The notes: a model not told the origin generated them from the sequence alone. Positions 1-6,717 are shown, numbered from the stretch's first letter. The stretch is 7,605 nt of DNA from Alsobacter sp964544365 (GCA_964544365.1 CAZJCW010000217.1:1-7605), one strand, 5' to 3'. A program made the numbers and translations.

Positions 1-800
<800 letters not shown>

Positions 801-1017
801 GGAAATGTCCTGGAAGGCGCCTGCGCTCGAGGTGAGGCGCTGGAAGAGGAGGGACTTCGGAACGTGGAGCCGGATGTCCAGTTCCATGGCCGGCGGTCGT
901 TCGACTTCGCCCGCATCAAGGGGGCGTAACGTCCAGTATGACCGACGGCCTGAAGGAGGGAGATCGACCGTTAGCGCAATTTTACGCCGAGGGCAAGTGG
1001 GACCCCGAGCGGTTCCC

Positions 1018-1440
1018 TCAGAACGGCTTGACGATCACGAGGATGACGATGCCGATCATCAGCAACGTCGGAACCTCGTTCCAGATCCTGAAGAACTTCG
1101 CCGGACGCTGGTTGCGGTCGTCGGCAAAGTCGCGGCGCCAGCGGCCCATCATGCCGTGGCTGGCGGTAAGGGCGAGGACCAGCGCGAACTTGCCATGCAT
1201 CCAGCCGGACACGAGCCAGCCGCCGGCCCAGACGAGATACAGCCCGGCCAGCCAGGACACGACCATCGCAGGCGTCATGATCGCCTTGTAGAGGCGGCGT
1301 TCCATGACCTTGAACGTCTCGGACTGCTCCGATCCGACCGCGGCCGCCGTATGGTAGACGAACAGCCGCGGCAGGTAGAGGAGGGCGGCCATCCAGGAGA
1401 TGATCGCCACCACGTGCAGCGCCTTGATCCACTCGTACAT
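1018..1440 (-). CDS. hemJ: Protoporphyrinogen IX oxidase HemJ
   Basis: The product is 140 aa, a normal length for HemJ (formerly UPF0093, sometimes annotated as a CopD-like membrane protein). HemJ oxidises protoporphyrinogen IX to protoporphyrin IX, the penultimate haem step, in the inner membrane. Four hydrophobic helices are visible at about residues 5-28, 53-73, 84-96 and 123-138. Conserved-looking residues include H9, R25, H30, K52, the WMHGK segment (80-84) and H95, as expected for this haem-binding family. The ATG at 1438-1440 begins MYEWIKALHV, the typical N-terminus; the open frame continues upstream into hemE but that part is shadow. The start lies 5 bp after the hemE stop, so the two haem genes are probably cotranscribed and translationally coupled, which would explain the lack of a strong Shine-Dalgarno sequence. 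Family membership is clear from sequence; the enzymatic role is from family knowledge. Confidence 0.94.
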   Translation of the reverse strand: MYEWIKALHVVAIISWMAALLYLPRLFVYHTAAAVGSEQSETFKVMERRLYKAIMTPAMVVSWLAGLYLVWAGGWLVSGWMHGKFALVLALTASHGMMGRWRRDFADDRNQRPAKFFRIWNEVPTLLMIGIVILVIVKPF

Positions 1441-1445
1441 GGCCG

Positions 1446-2501
1446 TCAGCGCCCGCGCACGCGGGCAACCAGCTCGGCCACGTGCTCCGTCGGCGTTTCG
1501 GGCACGATGCCGTGGCCGAAGTTGAAGATGTGCCGGCCGCCCCTGAAGGCGTCGAGGATCGTGTCGATGCCCTTGCGCATCGCATCCCCGCCGGCCACCA
1601 CGGAAAGCGGATCGAGGTTGCCCTGGACCGCCAGCTTCGGCTGGATTTCGCGCGCGGCCCAGGCGCAATCGACGCCCCAGTCGAGGCCCGCGGCGTTGGC
1701 CCCGGTTTCCCAGACCCGCGTATGGCCCACACCGGCGTTGCGGGTGAAGACGATGATCTTGGCGTCCGGGATTTCGGCGCGCACCCCGGCGATGATCCGC
1801 TTGATCGGGTTGAGCGACCAGCGCTCGAACGCGGCCGGGGTCAGGGCGCCCGCGAAGCTCTCGAAGATCTGCACGGCGTCGACGCCGGTGCGCAGCTTCC
1901 TGATCAGGTAGGCGGTCGAGGCCCTGACCAGCCGGTCGATCAACGCATCGAGGAACCCGGGATCCCGATAGGCGAGAAGCCGGGCCGGCGCCAGCTCCGG
2001 CGTGCTCTTCCCGGCGATCATGTAGCTCGCCACGGTCCAGGGAGCCCCGCAGAAGCCCAGGAAGGTGGTCTCGGCGGGCAGCGCCGCCTTCACCCGCTCG
2101 ATGGCCTCGAACACCGGTCCCAGGCGCTCCAGGTCGATCTCCTCGGCGAGCGTCGCCAGACCGGCCCGGTCCGTGATCGGAGGAAGCCGCGGTCCCTCGC
2201 CTTCGGCGAAGCTCACCTTCTGGCCCAGGGCATCGGGGATGACGAGGATGTCCGAGAACAGGATCGCCCCGTCGAGCCCGTAGCGACGGATCGGCTGGAG
2301 GGTTGCCTCGGCAGCCATGGCCGGCGTGTAGCAGAACTCCATGAAGGACGACGCCTTGGTCCGAAGCTCCCGGTACTCCGGCAGGTAGCGGCCGGCTTGC
2401 CGCATGATCCAGATCGGCGGCCGTTCGAGGACGTGGCCCGACAGGACGTCGAGGAGCGGCTTGCCGGTGCGGGGCGGCGAGGCAGGTTGTTCAGGGGACA
2501 A
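1446..2501 (-). CDS. hemE: Uroporphyrinogen III decarboxylase HemE
   Basis: The product is 351 aa, full length for the cytosolic enzyme that removes four carboxyl groups from uroporphyrinogen III to give coproporphyrinogen III in haem synthesis. Both family signatures are intact: RPPIWIMRQAGRYLPEYR (residues 27-44, with substrate-binding R34 and R38) and GFCGAPWTVASY (149-160, Y160). D84 (LFSD), the residue thought to hold the pyrrole NH groups, and H330 near the C-terminus (FNFGHG) are also present. The predicted start is TTG at 2499-2501; AAGG lies about nine bases upstream and no ATG or GTG is available in frame before the conserved domain. It is the first gene of the leftward set and its 5' end borders the predicted origin, the classic alphaproteobacterial arrangement. 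A promoter must lie in 2502-2650, but I could not assign one. Identity is secure; the exact start is slightly less so. Confidence 0.97.
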   Translation of the reverse strand: MSPEQPASPPRTGKPLLDVLSGHVLERPPIWIMRQAGRYLPEYRELRTKASSFMEFCYTPAMAAEATLQPIRRYGLDGAILFSDILVIPDALGQKVSFAEGEGPRLPPITDRAGLATLAEEIDLERLGPVFEAIERVKAALPAETTFLGFCGAPWTVASYMIAGKSTPELAPARLLAYRDPGFLDALIDRLVRASTAYLIRKLRTGVDAVQIFESFAGALTPAAFERWSLNPIKRIIAGVRAEIPDAKIIVFTRNAGVGHTRVWETGANAAGLDWGVDCAWAAREIQPKLAVQGNLDPLSVVAGGDAMRKGIDTILDAFRGGRHIFNFGHGIVPETPTEHVAELVARVRGR

Positions 2502-2526
2502 GGAGTAAGACCTTATTTTTTGAAAG

Positions 2527-2540
2527 GACTCTTCTGAGTC
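2527..2540. promoter_or_regulatory. Paired GANTC (CcrM) sites in inverted orientation
   Basis: GACTC at 2527-2531 and GAGTC at 2536-2540 form a perfect inverted repeat with a 4-bp spacer (TTCT). Further GANTC sites lie at 2642-2646 and 2840-2844. In Alphaproteobacteria CcrM methylates the A in GANTC and couples gene expression and origin state to passage of the replication fork. The sequence is certain; methylation is inferred. Confidence 0.6.
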
Positions 2541-2552
2541 TGTTTCTAGACC

Positions 2553-2570
2553 GGGAACCCACGGGTTTCC
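2553..2570. repeat. 18-bp inverted repeat beside the DnaA boxes
   Basis: Arms 2553-2560 (GGGAACCC) and 2563-2570 (GGGTTTCC) pair with one G-T mismatch and a 2-bp centre. The dyad lies 3 bp before the left DnaA-like pair and within the hemE upstream region. The short centre suits a dimeric protein-binding site better than an RNA hairpin. The binding protein is unknown. Confidence 0.45.
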
Positions 2571-2573
2571 AAG

Positions 2574-2593
2574 CCATCCACAGGGTCCCCACA
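2574..2593 (+). promoter_or_regulatory. Left pair of DnaA-box-like sites
   Basis: CCATCCACA (2574-2582) matches the DnaA box TTATCCACA at 7 of 9 positions. GTCCCCACA (2585-2593) matches at 6 of 9 and keeps the conserved CCACA half. Their starts are 11 bp apart, about one helical turn, on the same strand, which suits cooperative DnaA binding. The second site alone would be unconvincing. Confidence 0.5.
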
Positions 2594-2657
2594 GCTTGCC
2601 CGTGTCGTCGCCATGCTTCGAAAGGCAGTCCGGTGGCGCCAGACTCGCAGGAGAACG

Positions 2658-2672
2658 TTTACGATCCGTTAA
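2658..2672 (+). promoter_or_regulatory. CtrA-like site 1 (TTTA-N7-TTAA)
   Basis: TTTACGATCCGTTAA matches the CtrA consensus TTAA-N7-TTAA at 7 of 8 defined bases with exact spacing. It is the first of two such elements in the predicted origin. In Caulobacter, phosphorylated CtrA binds sites of this kind in the origin and blocks initiation. Binding here is inferred. Confidence 0.55.
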
Positions 2673-2674
2673 GA

Positions 2675-2690
2675 TTTACAGTTTGTTAAC
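2675..2690 (+). promoter_or_regulatory. CtrA-like site 2 (TTTA-N7-TTAAC)
   Basis: TTTACAGTTTGTTAAC matches TTAA-N7-TTAAC with one mismatch and exact spacing. It starts 17 bp after site 1 in the same orientation and has the same TTTA left half. Two near-identical elements in tandem in a GC-rich genome are unlikely to be chance. It ends directly before a DnaA-like box at 2691-2699. Confidence 0.6.
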
Positions 2691-2699
2691 GAATGCACA
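2691..2699 (+). promoter_or_regulatory. DnaA-box-like site
   Basis: GAATGCACA matches TTATNCACA at 7 of 9 positions (N counted as a match). It abuts CtrA-like site 2, so the two proteins could compete for binding. It is weak on its own and supported by its position. Confidence 0.35.
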
Positions 2700-2740
2700 C
2701 CCAGGCTTGGGCGGCGCCGGATCGTGTCCCACGCCCGCGG

Positions 2741-2749
2741 TGTGAATGA
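2741..2749 (-). promoter_or_regulatory. DnaA-box-like site, reverse strand
   Basis: TGTGAATGA on the plus strand reads TCATTCACA on the minus strand, 8 of 9 against TTATNCACA with N counted as a match. It is the only candidate box on the reverse strand in the predicted origin. Confidence 0.45.
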
Positions 2750-2851
2750 AACGCCCGAATTTCGCTCCACCGCGGCAGGCCTGTTGATCGCAATCCACCG
2801 CCGGGCGACAGTCACCCGGCGTCCGACCGCCGGACGGGCGAGTCTTCCCCG

Positions 2852-2870
2852 TCGTCCACAGTTCTCCACA
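2852..2870 (+). promoter_or_regulatory. Right pair of DnaA-box-like sites
   Basis: TCGTCCACA (2852-2860) is 7 of 9 and TTCTCCACA (2862-2870) is 8 of 9 against TTATCCACA. Starts are 10 bp apart on one strand, a single helical turn, mirroring the left pair. They lie about 50 bp upstream of the ppsR start, so DnaA could also affect that promoter. Confidence 0.6.
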
Positions 2871-2918
2871 GGGCGTCGGCGTCGGCCCGCCGCCCGACTG
2901 CCCCGACGGGATGACCGC

Positions 2919-3749
2919 GTGAACCGCAGCTATTTCCATCTCCACCTTGTGTCGGACGCGACGGGCGAGACGCTGATCGCCGTCAGCCGGGCCGCCGCCG
3001 CCCAGTACCAGGGCATTTCGGCGATCGAGCACGTCTACCCGCTGGTCCGGTCCTCGGCGCAGCTCGACAGGGTGCTCAACGAACTCGAATCGGCCCCGGG
3101 GATGGTTCTCTACACCCTCGTCGAACCCGAGCTCGCAGAGCGCCTCGAGGCCGCTTGCCGCGAATTCGGTTGCCCCTGCCTGTCGGTGCTCGATCCGGTC
3201 CTCAACCTGTTCCAGTCCTATCTCGGCACGGTGTCGACGCAGCGCCCCGGCGCCCAGCACGTGCTGGACGGAGAGTACTTCAAGCGCATCGACGCCCTGA
3301 ACTTCACCATGATCCACGACGACGGACAGCTTCCCGACGACCTCGACGAGGCGGACGTCGTTCTCGTGGGCATCAGCCGCACCTCGAAGACACCGACCTC
3401 GATCTATCTCGCCAACCGCGGCATCAAGACGGCGAACATCCCGCTGGTGCCCGGCATACCGCCGCCACCGGCGCTGGAGCGGGTGAAGCGGGCGCTGGTG
3501 GTCGGCCTCGTCGCCACCCCGGAGAGGATCGTCCAGATCCGGCAGAACCGGTTGCTCGCGCTCAACGCCCCCGAGTCGAGTCCCTATGTCGACAAGGCCG
3601 CCGTGGCTGAGGAGGTGGCGACGTCCCGCAAGCTCTGTGCCCGCCACAACTGGCCCGTGATCGACGTGACGCGCCGCTCGATCGAGGAGACGGCCGCCGC
3701 GATCCTCGATCTCTACCGCAGCCATCGGCTGCGCTTCATCGTCGAATGA
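2919..3749 (+). CDS. ppsR: Pyruvate, phosphate dikinase regulatory protein (DUF299 kinase/phosphorylase)
   Basis: The product is 276 aa, normal for the DUF299 family. These proteins are bifunctional: they inactivate pyruvate, phosphate dikinase (or PEP synthase) by ADP-dependent threonine phosphorylation and reactivate it by Pi-dependent dephosphorylation, so controlling pyruvate/PEP flux. Seen here: N-terminal YFHLHLVSDATGET (residues 5-18), the HDDG motif (133-136), and the P-loop-like nucleotide site GISRTSKTPTS (151-161). The GTG at 2919-2921 gives the conserved N-terminus; the frame stays open upstream to 2724, but that segment contains the DnaA-like boxes and looks non-coding. No strong Shine-Dalgarno sequence is visible (weak GGGA near 2908). 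It is the first gene to the right of the predicted origin, equivalent to 'RP001', and overlaps maf by 4 bp. Whether the target is the dikinase or the synthase cannot be told from this protein alone. Confidence 0.93.
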   Translation: MNRSYFHLHLVSDATGETLIAVSRAAAAQYQGISAIEHVYPLVRSSAQLDRVLNELESAPGMVLYTLVEPELAERLEAACREFGCPCLSVLDPVLNLFQSYLGTVSTQRPGAQHVLDGEYFKRIDALNFTMIHDDGQLPDDLDEADVVLVGISRTSKTPTSIYLANRGIKTANIPLVPGIPPPPALERVKRALVVGLVATPERIVQIRQNRLLALNAPESSPYVDKAAVAEEVATSRKLCARHNWPVIDVTRRSIEETAAAILDLYRSHRLRFIVE

Positions 3750-4372
3750 CGGCGCCCTCGAGCCTGTGGCTGTCCGGTCAGCCGCTCGTCCTCGCCTCCG
3801 GGAGCGCCATCCGGCGCGCGATGCTCGAGGCCGCCGGCATTCCGGTCGAGGTCGCGCGGGCGACCATCGACGAAAGGGCGCTGGAAGAGGCCGCCCGCAA
3901 CCGCGGCGCGGACGCTGCCGCCGTCGCGGCCGAGCTCGCCCGGGCGAAGGCGCTGGATGTGGCGCGCAGGCTTCCGGGACGAATCGTCCTGGCGGCGGAC
4001 CAGACACTCGACCTCGACGGCGAAGCCCTGCACAAGCCGCCGGATCTTGCCGCGGCGAAGCGGCAGCTTCGGCTTCTGTCGGGCCGGAGCCACGTCCTGC
4101 ACGCGGCCGCGGCGATAGCAACCACCGGCGACGTCGTCTTCGAGGCAACGAACGCGGCGACGCTTGCCATGCGTCCCCTGTCCGACGCGATGATCGAGCG
4201 ATACGCGCAGGCCGCGGGCCCCGCGATCCTCGACAGCGTCGGGGCCTACCAGCTCGAGGGCGTCGGCATCCATCTGTTCGACACGATTGCAGGCGATCAT
4301 TTCACGATACTCGGCCTTCCCCTGCTGGCCGTCCTTGCCGGGCTGCGGCAGCTTGGGGCCGTCGCGAACTAG
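3746..4372 (+). CDS. maf: Maf-family nucleoside triphosphate pyrophosphatase (YceF-like)
   Basis: The product is 208 aa, typical of Maf house-cleaning pyrophosphatases that hydrolyse non-canonical or excess NTPs to NMP and PPi. Seen: N-terminal substrate loop LASGSAIRRAMLE (residues 16-28), K68 in the LARAKA stretch, catalytic-type Asp in AADQT (D85), GRSHVLHAA, and the C-terminal block EGVGIHLFD...GDHFTILGLPL. The spacing of the arginines in the first loop and the DQ in place of the DT of YhdE-type proteins resemble E. coli YceF (7-methyl-GTP pyrophosphatase). The usual SPRR or SPWRR of the loop is SAIRR here, an odd change of the Pro. Substrate preference is therefore inferred. The ATG overlaps the ppsR stop (ATGA), so the two are likely translationally coupled. 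A 111-bp gap follows before aroE. Confidence 0.93.
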   Translation: MTAPSSLWLSGQPLVLASGSAIRRAMLEAAGIPVEVARATIDERALEEAARNRGADAAAVAAELARAKALDVARRLPGRIVLAADQTLDLDGEALHKPPDLAAAKRQLRLLSGRSHVLHAAAAIATTGDVVFEATNAATLAMRPLSDAMIERYAQAAGPAILDSVGAYQLEGVGIHLFDTIAGDHFTILGLPLLAVLAGLRQLGAVAN

Positions 4373-4483
4373 GATCGCGCCCGGCAACGCGTCGCGCCGA
4401 CCAAAGTGGACTTGCGCGCGCAGGGCGAGAGGCGCACAGCCGTCGCGTTCCACCCCGTCGCGCGAGAGCCGGAGACCATGCCG

Positions 4484-5341
4484 ATGTCGACCAGCCCGAC
4501 CCCGCGCGCCTGTGTGATGGGTTATCCCGTCAGCCATTCACGCTCGCCGCTGATCCACGGCTACTGGTTGAAGACCATGGGACTGGAGGGGGAATATGGT
4601 CGCGAAGAGGTTTCGCCCGACGATTTCCCCCGCTTCGTCGCCTCTCTGCGGCAGCGCGGCTATGTCGGGGGCAACTGCACGGTGCCGCACAAGGAGGTCG
4701 CCTTTCGTCTCGCGGCCGTCACGACCGACCGCGCGAGGACGATGGGCGCCGTCAACACCCTCTGGTTCGAGGACGGGCGGCTGCACGGGGACAACACCGA
4801 CGGCGCGGGCTTCGTCGCCCATCTGTCCGCCACGCAGCCTGGCTGGGAGCACGAAACCGCCACGGCGCTGATCCTCGGAGCGGGCGGCGCGGCCCGCGGG
4901 ATCGTCGCTGCACTTCTGGCCGCGGGGCTGGAAAGGATCATCCTGGTCAACCGCACGCTCGCCCGGGCGGAGGCGCTGGAAGCGGCGTTCGGCCGGCGCG
5001 TCGTCTCGCGCGACTGGGGGAGCCTGTCGACCGCGATGCACGGCGTCGACCTGCTGATCAACACGACGGCGCTGGGCATGCAGGGCCAGCCGCCGCTCGA
5101 CGTCGACCTCGAGCCGCTCAAGCCGTCGGCCATCGTGGCCGACATCGTCTACGTCCCGCTGGAGACCGAGCTTCTTCGCGACGCGAGGATGCGGGGCCAT
5201 CGCACGACGGACGGCCTCGGGATGCTGCTGCACCAGGCGGTGCCCGGATTCGAGCGGTGGTTCGGACGGCGTCCCGTGGTCACGGAGGCGCTGCGGGAGG
5301 TCATCGTGCGCGACATCGAACGCCCGGCAGGTGCGTCGTGA
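4484..5341 (+). CDS. aroE: Shikimate 5-dehydrogenase (NADP+) AroE
   Basis: The product is 285 aa; it reduces 3-dehydroshikimate to shikimate with NADPH in aromatic amino acid synthesis. Shikimate-binding SHSRSPLIH is at residues 17-25, catalytic-type lysine K70 is in NCTVPHKE, and catalytic Asp D106 is in NTDGAGF. The NADP Rossmann loop GAGGAAR is at 132-138, followed by NRT (adenosine-phosphate contact), INTTALGM, and the C-terminal TTDGLGMLLHQA block. Two in-frame ATGs compete: 4478 (287 aa) is only 3 bp from GGAG at 4471-4474, while 4484 has a 9-bp spacing and is chosen. The frame is open upstream to 4406 without family similarity. The stop overlaps the coaE start by 4 bp (GTGA). The identity is firm; the start may be off by two codons. 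Confidence 0.96.
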   Translation: MSTSPTPRACVMGYPVSHSRSPLIHGYWLKTMGLEGEYGREEVSPDDFPRFVASLRQRGYVGGNCTVPHKEVAFRLAAVTTDRARTMGAVNTLWFEDGRLHGDNTDGAGFVAHLSATQPGWEHETATALILGAGGAARGIVAALLAAGLERIILVNRTLARAEALEAAFGRRVVSRDWGSLSTAMHGVDLLINTTALGMQGQPPLDVDLEPLKPSAIVADIVYVPLETELLRDARMRGHRTTDGLGMLLHQAVPGFERWFGRRPVVTEALREVIVRDIERPAGAS

Positions 5342-5943
5342 CCTTCGTCCTCGGCCTCACCGGCTCGATCGGCATGGGCAAGTCGACCACCGCCTCGCTG
5401 TTTCGCGCGGAAGGCGTGCCGGTCCACGATGCGGACGCGACCGTCCACGCGCTCTATGCGGGCGAGGCCGTGCCGCTCATCGAGGCGGCGTTTCCGGGCA
5501 CGACCCGCGACGGCGTGGTCGACAGGCCGCGCCTGGCGGAAGCGGTGATCGGCGACCCGGACGCGGTGGCGCGTCTGGAACGTATCGTCCACCCGCTCGT
5601 CGCCCGGGAACGCGATCGGTTCCTCGGGCGAGCCCGCGCGACCGATGCGCGGCTGGTCGTCCTGGACATCCCGCTGCTGTTCGAGACCGGCGGCGAGCGA
5701 CTTTGCGACGCCGTGGTGGTCGCCTCGGCTCCGGCCCCTGTGCAAAGACAGCGCGTTCTGGCGCGTGGCGGGATGACCCCGGAGCGGTTCGAGGCCATCC
5801 TCGGCCGGCAGATGCCCGATTCGCAGAAGCGCGCACGGGCGCACATGGTCATCGATACCGGCCGCGGGATCGACGCCGCCCGCAGGGCTGTCCGCGACAT
5901 CGTCAGGTCGTTCGCGGGCCGGCCGGGCCGGTCGGCGATGTAG
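5338..5943 (+). CDS. coaE: Dephospho-CoA kinase CoaE
   Basis: The product is 201 aa, standard length; it phosphorylates the 3'-OH of dephospho-CoA with ATP, the last step of CoA synthesis, in the cytosol. Seen: P-loop GSIGMGKST (residues 9-17), HDADATVH with D33 as the likely catalytic acid, RIVHPLVA, the core strand DIPLLFETG, the LID-type region RQRVLARGGMT, and a Q-MPDSQKRARA helix. The start is GTG at 5338-5340, overlapping the aroE stop, with an AGG about seven bases before it; this gives the conserved TFVLGLTGSIGMGKS N-terminus. The same frame remains open upstream for about 1.5 kb through aroE and maf, which is a high-GC artefact and would mislead a gene caller. dnaQ begins 14 bp downstream, so coupled expression is likely. 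Confidence 0.96.
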   Translation: MTFVLGLTGSIGMGKSTTASLFRAEGVPVHDADATVHALYAGEAVPLIEAAFPGTTRDGVVDRPRLAEAVIGDPDAVARLERIVHPLVARERDRFLGRARATDARLVVLDIPLLFETGGERLCDAVVVASAPAPVQRQRVLARGGMTPERFEAILGRQMPDSQKRARAHMVIDTGRGIDAARRAVRDIVRSFAGRPGRSAM

Positions 5944-5957
5944 GCGAGGAGAACGGC

Positions 5958-6689
5958 ATGGCGGTCCGCGAGATCGTGTTCGACACCGAGACGACGGGCC
6001 TGAGCCCCCAGTCGGGCGACCGGATCGTGGAAATCGGCTGCGTCGAGATGCTGAACCACATCCCGACGGGCAATACGTTCCACGTCTATCTCAATCCCGA
6101 GCGCGACATGCCCGAGGCGGCCTTCGCGGTCCACGGCCTGTCGTCGGCCTTCCTTGCCGACAAGCCGGTGTTCGCTTCCGTCGCCGACGCGTTTCTCGCC
6201 TTCGTGGCGGACGGGCGGCTCGTCGCGCACAACGCGTCGTTCGACATGGGCTTCGTCAATGCGGAGCTGGCCAGGCTGGGCCATCCCGCCATCGGCGAGG
6301 AGCGGGTCGTCGACACGCTGGTGATCGCCCGGCGCAAGCACCCCTTCGCGCCCAACAGCCTCGATGCGCTCTGCCAGCGCTACGGCATCGACAATTCACG
6401 CCGGACCAAGCACGGGGCCCTGCTCGACGCCGAGATCCTCGCCGAAGTGTACATGGAGCTTCTCGGCGGGCGGCAGGCCGACCTCGGGCTCTCCGTCGCC
6501 GCCGGACCCGCGCGCTCCAGTGCGGGCGGGGCGGTCGTATCCCTCACCCTGAAGCGGACCGTGCCCCTGCCGCCCCGGCTCGATCCGGCTGCCATGGCGG
6601 CGCATGCCGCCTTCGTCGCGACACTGGGTGGGAATGCCGTCTGGAGCGAGTATGTCGAGGCGGACGAGGCCGGCGAGGCGGTCGGCTAG
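5958..6689 (+). CDS. dnaQ: DNA polymerase III epsilon subunit (3'-5' proofreading exonuclease)
   Basis: The product is 243 aa; it supplies proofreading in the Pol III core. All DEDDh exonuclease residues are present: D9 and E11 in ExoI (FDTETTGL), D96 in ExoII (HNASFD), and H152 and D157 in ExoIII (HGALLDAE). A likely beta-clamp-binding motif, QADLGL (residues 173-178), follows directly after the nuclease domain. It leads into a flexible Ala/Gly/Ser/Pro-rich linker and a C-terminal tail (about 205-243) expected to bind the polymerase alpha PHP domain. The ATG at 5958-5960 has a strong GAGGAG (5946-5951) six bases upstream, the clearest ribosome site in this run. It is the last gene of the rightward cluster and close to the predicted origin, like dnaQ in Caulobacter. 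Terminator-like hairpins follow. Confidence 0.96.
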   Translation: MAVREIVFDTETTGLSPQSGDRIVEIGCVEMLNHIPTGNTFHVYLNPERDMPEAAFAVHGLSSAFLADKPVFASVADAFLAFVADGRLVAHNASFDMGFVNAELARLGHPAIGEERVVDTLVIARRKHPFAPNSLDALCQRYGIDNSRRTKHGALLDAEILAEVYMELLGGRQADLGLSVAAGPARSSAGGAVVSLTLKRTVPLPPRLDPAAMAAHAAFVATLGGNAVWSEYVEADEAGEAVG

Positions 6690-6696
6690 CGCCGCT

Positions 6697-6712
6697 GCGG
6701 GCGCCCGCTTTT
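6697..6712 (+). terminator. Possible weak intrinsic terminator of dnaQ
   Basis: A perfect 12-bp palindrome GCGGGCGCCCGC (6697-6708) begins 7 bp after the dnaQ stop and is followed at once by TTTT. As RNA it can form a 4-bp GC stem with a 4-nt loop; an alternative stem uses 6689-6693 and 6700-6704. The U tract is short, so efficiency is doubtful. Confidence 0.4.
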
Positions 6713-6717
6713 GGCGT

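Larger units (their letters stand above)
2502..2918. other. Predicted chromosomal replication origin (oriC) between hemE and ppsR
   Basis: This 417-bp stretch has no supportable gene. It sits exactly between hemE and the RP001/DUF299 gene, where the origin of Caulobacter and related Alphaproteobacteria lies. It contains six DnaA-box-like 9-mers, two tandem TTTA-N7-TTAA elements, four GANTC methylation sites, an 18-bp inverted repeat and AT-rich patches (around 2513-2526 and 2655-2693) in otherwise GC-rich DNA. Transcription diverges on either side. The motifs and position are seen directly. Origin function is inferred from conserved synteny; I could not compute GC skew. The region must also hold promoters for hemE and ppsR. 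Confidence 0.8.

Noticed and set aside
968..996. Rho promoter TTGCCC-N17-TAACGG on the minus strand
   Set aside because: Spacing is right but the -10 matches the consensus poorly; too weak to list as a feature.
1482..2537. A 351-codon plus-strand open frame antisense to hemE
   Set aside because: It mirrors hemE codon by codon and has no family features; it is a third-position GC artefact.
2724..2918. A 65-residue N-terminal extension of PpsR
   Set aside because: The added residues are unlike the family, start at a GTG with no ribosome site, and overlap the DnaA-like boxes. The conserved N-terminus begins at the GTG at 2919.
2676..4148. A 490-codon minus-strand open frame antisense to ppsR and maf, entering the origin region
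   Set aside because: Composition is Arg/Gly/His-rich with no recognisable domain, and it lies opposite well-supported genes.
3766..5943. A 725-codon plus-strand open frame spanning maf, aroE and coaE
   Set aside because: Only its last 201 codons are real (CoaE). The rest is Arg/Ala/Gly-rich shadow sequence in a different frame from the clearly recognisable Maf and AroE proteins; long open frames are common at this GC content.
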